Shown piece by piece: positions 31,162 through 34,588 of a stretch of DNA of 34,588 nucleotides. Every line of letters starts with the position of its first letter. The first letter of the stretch is position 1. This DNA is from CAINVV01 sp964506325 (GTDB lineage Bacteria > Bacteroidota > Bacteroidia > Bacteroidales > Prolixibacteraceae). The notes under the pieces are model-generated. The model was not told the DNA's origin and searched no databases. It saw only the letters and a list, made by a program, of their open reading frames with translations. Made by a program: the position numbers and the translations under genes. The stretch lies in contig CAZDLO010000032.1 in NCBI GenBank assembly GCA_964506325.1, positions 1 to 34,588 of the forward strand, in the 5' to 3' direction.

Positions 31162-32436
31162 TTATTCAGTGTTCTTTTGAATGGCCCTGGTAATTGCCTG
31201 CTGACAAACCGGACAGAATACGTCCGGTTTGTTTGATTTCATCCGGCAATCTTCCATTGGGCTGTAAATGCCCTTCGCCATATAGCCCCCTCCTTCAAAT
31301 ACTCCTGTTTTGGTTGAAAATCCAGCTCCTCTTGGCGTTGGCACAGGAACTGTGGGATCAATCATAGAACCCCATTTGGATTTAAAATCCACCATGGTAG
31401 TCAAGTTGGGTTCCCAGGGTTCAATTTTCAGGTTATAAAAATCTTCATATGCAACTTCAGAGTTATAATACTCATCACCCAGTCCTGCAAATTCGTGCCC
31501 AAATTCATGAATAAAAACTTTGGCCGCCAAAGCATGGTCTGCGGTGCAAACCGAAATATTATTATAAAAACCGCCTCCGCCATACTCGGAGGAATTGACA
31601 AGGATTATCAGGTAATCGTAAGGCACAGAAGCAGCCTGATCAAACGCAGATTTTAAATCCGTTGTAGTAAGATACCTGGCTATATTAAATGTATAAAAGG
31701 TGCTGTTGTACAGAGTATTAACATAAATACCCCTTCCTGGTATATCCGTTCCCGACCCGGCAGAAGGAGTCTCTACCGCATAAACATTGAATTTCATTTT
31801 GCCGGAAGCAAACGGTTCAACCTGAAACAAAGAATCCGTCAACCGGGAAGCATCTTTAATAAATTTACCCATCTCCTCTTTTTTGTACCCCTCGGCCAGA
31901 ATGGCAACATCCACTGAACCGGCAGGTTCTCCGGATTTTTTGATTACCCTGACATCATTTTTCAAAGGCATTTCCCTGCTGATGAAGTAATTTGCCGGAT
32001 CAACAATGGCAGTATACAATTTTTCAAATTGCCCTCCCCTTGTCAAAAACTCGATCTCCATAACTACTTTTTTCTTTGGAAATGGGAAACGCAGCACCTG
32101 GTAAAATGCCCTCTCCATTTTCTTTGCCTCAGCAGTTGTCTGCCATTCCTGGAAAAGCGGAGAAAAACCCTGCCTGTATATCAACTGCTGACTTTCCAAA
32201 TCCCTAACGTTAAGACGGTAATTGCCCAGACTTTGTGCATCAATGGAAATCTTTGCTGATCCGCTCCAGTAAGGTTCCCATTTCTGCTGAACCTCGATGA
32301 CTTTGACCGTATTATTGGTGCCTGAAAGCAGATAATCAAAGCGAAAAGTACCCTCCGTAAAATAATTATCGAACTTATCCTGTCCAAACAGCATAAGCGG
32401 AGCAAGGAAAAGCAACAGGCTGCAGATATTTTTCAT
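31162..32436 (-). CDS. secreted M64 family metallopeptidase
   Basis: 424-residue protein with a signal peptide (ICSLLLFLAPLMLFGQ, cut after GQ). An N-terminal beta-rich domain (residues ~25-140, M64 N-terminal type) is followed by the catalytic domain with HEFGHEFAGLGDEYY: zinc ligands H310 and H314, catalytic E311, and D321 as a likely third ligand. Four cysteines near the C-terminus (DCRMKS, FCPVCQQ) might bind a metal or form disulphides. The family includes an IgA-cleaving enzyme of Clostridium ramosum and uncharacterised Bacteroides proteins, so the substrate here is unknown; environmental protein degradation is as likely as IgA cleavage. It diverges from the MscS gene. Confidence 0.9.
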   Translation of the reverse strand: MKNICSLLLFLAPLMLFGQDKFDNYFTEGTFRFDYLLSGTNNTVKVIEVQQKWEPYWSGSAKISIDAQSLGNYRLNVRDLESQQLIYRQGFSPLFQEWQTTAEAKKMERAFYQVLRFPFPKKKVVMEIEFLTRGGQFEKLYTAIVDPANYFISREMPLKNDVRVIKKSGEPAGSVDVAILAEGYKKEEMGKFIKDASRLTDSLFQVEPFASGKMKFNVYAVETPSAGSGTDIPGRGIYVNTLYNSTFYTFNIARYLTTTDLKSAFDQAASVPYDYLIILVNSSEYGGGGFYNNISVCTADHALAAKVFIHEFGHEFAGLGDEYYNSEVAYEDFYNLKIEPWEPNLTTMVDFKSKWGSMIDPTVPVPTPRGAGFSTKTGVFEGGGYMAKGIYSPMEDCRMKSNKPDVFCPVCQQAITRAIQKNTE

Positions 32437-32478
32437 AATAGGTGAATAACTAATTGTTCAAAAGAAAAAACAAGTCTG

Positions 32479-32507
32479 CAAACATAATGATGAGTCTATT
32501 GGCCAAA
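32479..32507 (-). promoter_or_regulatory. candidate promoter of the M64 gene
   Basis: On the minus strand TTTG (32507-32504), 17 bp, TATGTTTG (32486-32479) matches the Bacteroidota consensus, about 43 bp before the ATG. It overlaps the plus-strand promoter of the MscS gene, so the two may exclude each other. Confidence 0.5.
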
Positions 32508-32530
32508 ATCCGGCTGAATCATTAATTTTG
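32499..32530 (+). promoter_or_regulatory. candidate promoter of the MscS gene
   Basis: TTG (32499-32501), 21 bp, TAATTTTG (32523-32530) fits the Bacteroidota pattern, 49 bp before the ATG at 32580. Confidence 0.5.
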
Positions 32531-32579
32531 CGAACGATTCAAAAATAAGTAATTCTGAACAGATTTAAAGAATTCCAAC

Positions 32580-33821
32580 ATGCAAGTTTTTTACGATTAT
32601 TTAAGGGAGCAATTATTGAATGCACAGTTTCATCCCAAAATTGCTATCTATCTCTCAGCAATGGGTACATTTTTGATTCTTGCATTTATTTCACTGATCC
32701 TCTTTTTTCCGTTACGTAATTTATTTCTTAAGATAATAGAAAAACTAACGTCAAGGACTGAAACAAGGTGGGACGACGTCCTTTTCCAGCACAGGGTTTT
32801 TCATGCGGTAGCCCACCTTATACCTGCCATTTTTGTGTATGCATCAGCAGGATTCGGCTCTGAAGACCTGGTATCTTTACCATTGATAATCAAAGGCATA
32901 GCAAAAATTTACATCACATTTGCCTTTGTTATTAGTATGGTGAGATTCCTGGACGCCTCACAGGATATTTACAATACTTATCCCTTTGCCCAGGAACGGC
33001 CCATAAAAGGATACCTTCAACTGATTAAAATACTGATCTATTCAGTTTCTGCCATTGTTCTTGTTTCAATCCTGGTTAACCAGGATCCGAGTCGTCTGTT
33101 TGCCGGACTTGGTGCGATGGCTGCCGTTCTTATGTTTGTATTCAAGGATCCGATCCTTGGATTTGTTGCCAGTATACAGCTTGCTGCCAATAAAATGGTC
33201 AAGCCGGGGGACTGGATTACAGTCAGCAAATTTAATGTGGACGGAACAGTGGTTGACATTTCTCTTACAACCGTAAAAGTACAGAACTGGGATAAAACCA
33301 TTACAACCATCCCCACTTATTCACTTGTATCTGAATCTGTTACCAACTGGATCGGAATGCAGGAATCAGGTGGAAGGCGAATTCAGCGGTCTGTCTTTAT
33401 TGATATGGCAGGAATTAAATTCTGTGATCAGAAATTGATTGACAGGATTTCAGGTTTTCCTATCATCAAAAGCTATGACGAACAAAAAAAGGGGCTCGAC
33501 CCATCCTTTCCCGGCTGGGCTAAACAAGTTGGAACACAACCCACCAATCTGGCCATTCTTAGGGCTTATGTTGAAGCTTTCCTGTGGACAAACCCCAACA
33601 CACACAGCACAATGACACTGATTGTCAGGCTACTGCAATCAACCGAACGCGGATTACCGCTTGAGTATATCGTATTCAGCAAAGAACAGCAATCCGATAT
33701 GTATGAATCGATTCAGGCCGAAATTATCAATCATATTCTGGCAGTGATCGGAGAATTTGAATTGCAGGTTTTCCAAAACCCGTCTGGAAGCGATTTCAGG
33801 CATCTGGCAGGAACCAGGTAA
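32580..33821 (+). CDS. MscS family mechanosensitive ion channel (YbdG-like)
   Basis: Inner-membrane channel that releases solutes on osmotic downshock. The 413 residues contain about five hydrophobic segments (22-45, 70-90, 104-123, 146-166, and the pore helix 177-205, LGAMAAVLMFVFKDPILG). The MscS beta domain starts at MVKPGDWITVSKFNVDGTVVDISLTTVKVQNWD (206-238), followed by the TIPTYSLVSESVTNW segment, and an extended C-terminal domain. The extra N-terminal helices and the insert after RRIQRSVFID place it near the YbdG/MscM-like branch rather than minimal MscS. It lies 149 bp before lrp copy 2, in the same direction. Confidence 0.9.
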   Translation: MQVFYDYLREQLLNAQFHPKIAIYLSAMGTFLILAFISLILFFPLRNLFLKIIEKLTSRTETRWDDVLFQHRVFHAVAHLIPAIFVYASAGFGSEDLVSLPLIIKGIAKIYITFAFVISMVRFLDASQDIYNTYPFAQERPIKGYLQLIKILIYSVSAIVLVSILVNQDPSRLFAGLGAMAAVLMFVFKDPILGFVASIQLAANKMVKPGDWITVSKFNVDGTVVDISLTTVKVQNWDKTITTIPTYSLVSESVTNWIGMQESGGRRIQRSVFIDMAGIKFCDQKLIDRISGFPIIKSYDEQKKGLDPSFPGWAKQVGTQPTNLAILRAYVEAFLWTNPNTHSTMTLIVRLLQSTERGLPLEYIVFSKEQQSDMYESIQAEIINHILAVIGEFELQVFQNPSGSDFRHLAGTR

Positions 33822-33900
33822 TGCAATTCTACAGATTCTCCAACAAACCCGGAATTTAAGACAATTTGGTAGTTATTGAGCGTTAATATTCCAGGAATAA

Positions 33901-33932
33901 TTTGCCGGAAGACAGAAAATATTATAGTTTTG
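33901..33932 (+). promoter_or_regulatory. promoter of lrp copy 2
   Basis: TTTG (33901-33904), 20 bp, TAGTTTTG (33925-33932) is a full Bacteroidota match. Transcription should start near 33939, leaving a ~30-nt leader before the GTG at 33971. Confidence 0.6.
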
Positions 33933-33944
33933 TAAAAATATTGT

Positions 33945-33962
33945 CAATTTACTAACAAATTG
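33945..33962. promoter_or_regulatory. candidate autoregulatory operator of lrp copy 2
   Basis: CAATTTACTAACAAATTG has 6-bp arms (CAATTT/AAATTG) around a 6-bp centre. It lies just past the expected transcription start and 8 bp before the start codon, a place where a bound regulator would block initiation or elongation. Confidence 0.35.
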
Positions 33963-33970
33963 AAAGCAAC

Positions 33971-34471
33971 GTGAAGAAAAACAACCTCGAATTAGAAGAA
34001 GATTTCAAGGAACAAGCCGTTCAGATTGATGATCTTGACCGTAAAATATTGAAATTGATAACCAACAACGCCAGGGTTCCTTTTCTGGAAGTTGCCCGTG
34101 AATGCGGGGTTTCAGGTGCTGCCATTCATCAGCGGGTGCAGCGTCTTATTTCTATGGGAGTTGTTACCGGATCCGAATTTATTGTCAGCCCCTCCAGGAT
34201 GGGGTACAACACTACTGCTTTCATGGGAATCTATCTTGAGAAAACCAGTTTCGACCGAAAGGTTCTGAAACAATTGAAAGATATTCCAGAGATTGTTGAG
34301 TGCCACCATACTACAGGCCAGTATGCCATTTTCATAAAAATACAGACCAAAACAAACAAGCACCTGATGAAGATCATTGATACTGACCTTCAGGCGATTG
34401 ATGGTATTGCACGTACTGAAACCTTTATCTCACTGGAGCAGGACTTTAAGAGGCAGATCCCGATCAAATAG
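33971..34471 (+). CDS. Lrp/AsnC family transcriptional regulator (copy 2)
   Basis: 166 residues with a GTG start; no ATG is available upstream in frame and the N-terminal acidic extension (KKNNLELEEDFKEQAV) is about 12 residues longer than in copy 1. Winged helix: IDDLDRKILKLITNNARVPFLEVA and recognition helix SGAAIHQRVQRL; the RAM domain runs from GIYLEKTSFD to SLEQDFKRQIPIK. It is a paralogue of the Lrp at 26732-27196 (about half the residues identical by hand count). It stands downstream of MscS with its own promoter and is followed by a very strong terminator. Effector and targets are unknown. Confidence 0.92.
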   Translation: MKKNNLELEEDFKEQAVQIDDLDRKILKLITNNARVPFLEVARECGVSGAAIHQRVQRLISMGVVTGSEFIVSPSRMGYNTTAFMGIYLEKTSFDRKVLKQLKDIPEIVECHHTTGQYAIFIKIQTKTNKHLMKIIDTDLQAIDGIARTETFISLEQDFKRQIPIK

Positions 34472-34501
34472 TTTTTCCCGGCTACCCATACCCACCATAC
34501 C

Positions 34502-34544
34502 CAAACAAAGAGCGCAAAGTACCATACTTTGCGCTCTTTGTTTG
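34502..34544. terminator. perfect 20-bp hairpin after lrp copy 2
   Basis: CAAACAAAGAGCGCAAAGTA (34502-34521) and its exact reverse complement (34525-34544) are separated by only CCA. The AT-rich outer arms and GC core suit a rho-independent terminator, usable in both directions. It begins 30 bp past the stop codon. The last ~40 bp of the window hold a second short palindrome (GCCTTT/AAAGGC, 34566-34579) and no gene. Confidence 0.8.
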
Positions 34545-34588
34545 AAACAGTAATATCTACAGAAAGCCTTTAAAAAGGCAGGTCATCA

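Noticed and set aside
31492..31540. The M64 peptidase as an IgA protease virulence factor.
   Set aside because: Only the family-level zinc motif is visible; the family is widespread in environmental Bacteroidota and the substrate cannot be inferred.
1..34588. tRNA or rRNA genes, CRISPR arrays, insertion sequences, integrases or phage genes.
   Set aside because: I looked for TPsiC-like arms, regular short repeats and transposase motifs on both strands and found none.

Overview
The window looks like the chromosome of a free-living or environmental member of the Bacteroidota (Bacteroidales/Marinilabiliales-like; I cannot fix the genus). Reasons: a type III glutamine synthetase, an M64 peptidase, a GHL10/DUF187 lipoprotein-like hydrolase, a NagB-like/PIG-L fusion, DUF1080 and Tat-exported Gfo/Idh/MocA enzymes, DUF6249, and promoters of the Bacteroidota type (TTTG, 17-23 bp, TAnnTTTG), mostly without strong Shine-Dalgarno sites. 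I see no rRNA, tRNA, CRISPR array, insertion sequence or phage gene.

Layout. 1-7.9 kb: housekeeping genes (polyprenol-phosphate mannosyltransferase, dihydroorotase, aspartate kinase, Mfd). 8-12 kb: a NagB-like/PIG-L fusion protein and a secreted GHL10-type glycoside hydrolase. 11.9-15.7 kb: glutamine synthetase III and an M20 dipeptidase, both on the minus strand. 16-20.7 kb: a sugar-oxidation module made of two Tat-exported Gfo/Idh/MocA oxidoreductases flanking a secreted DUF1080 (3-keto-glycoside hydrolase family) protein and an HpcH/HpaI aldolase. 20.7-23.6 kb: an ABC-F ATPase and the rRNA methyltransferase RlmB in one operon. 23.6-28.7 kb: a nitrogen island with an outer-membrane protein, a PII protein and an ammonium transporter in one operon, then an Lrp-type regulator divergent from a second ammonium transporter. 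28.7-34.5 kb: nitroreductase, an ECF sigma factor with a small membrane protein, a DUF6249 protein, an M64 peptidase, an MscS-type channel and a second Lrp paralogue.

The most interesting signal is not a gene. A C-tract element (five to seven C followed by TA/TG and a T-rich tract) occurs only in intergenic DNA next to nitrogen genes: three tandem copies about five helical turns apart plus one inverted copy before the outer-membrane protein/PII/Amt operon, one copy in the glutamine synthetase III promoter about 9.5 kb away, and one orphan copy between the first amt gene and lrp. There is no sigma-54 type site in these promoters. I infer an uncharacterised nitrogen-responsive operator. The outer-membrane protein that leads the PII-Amt operon may add an envelope-level component to ammonium uptake.
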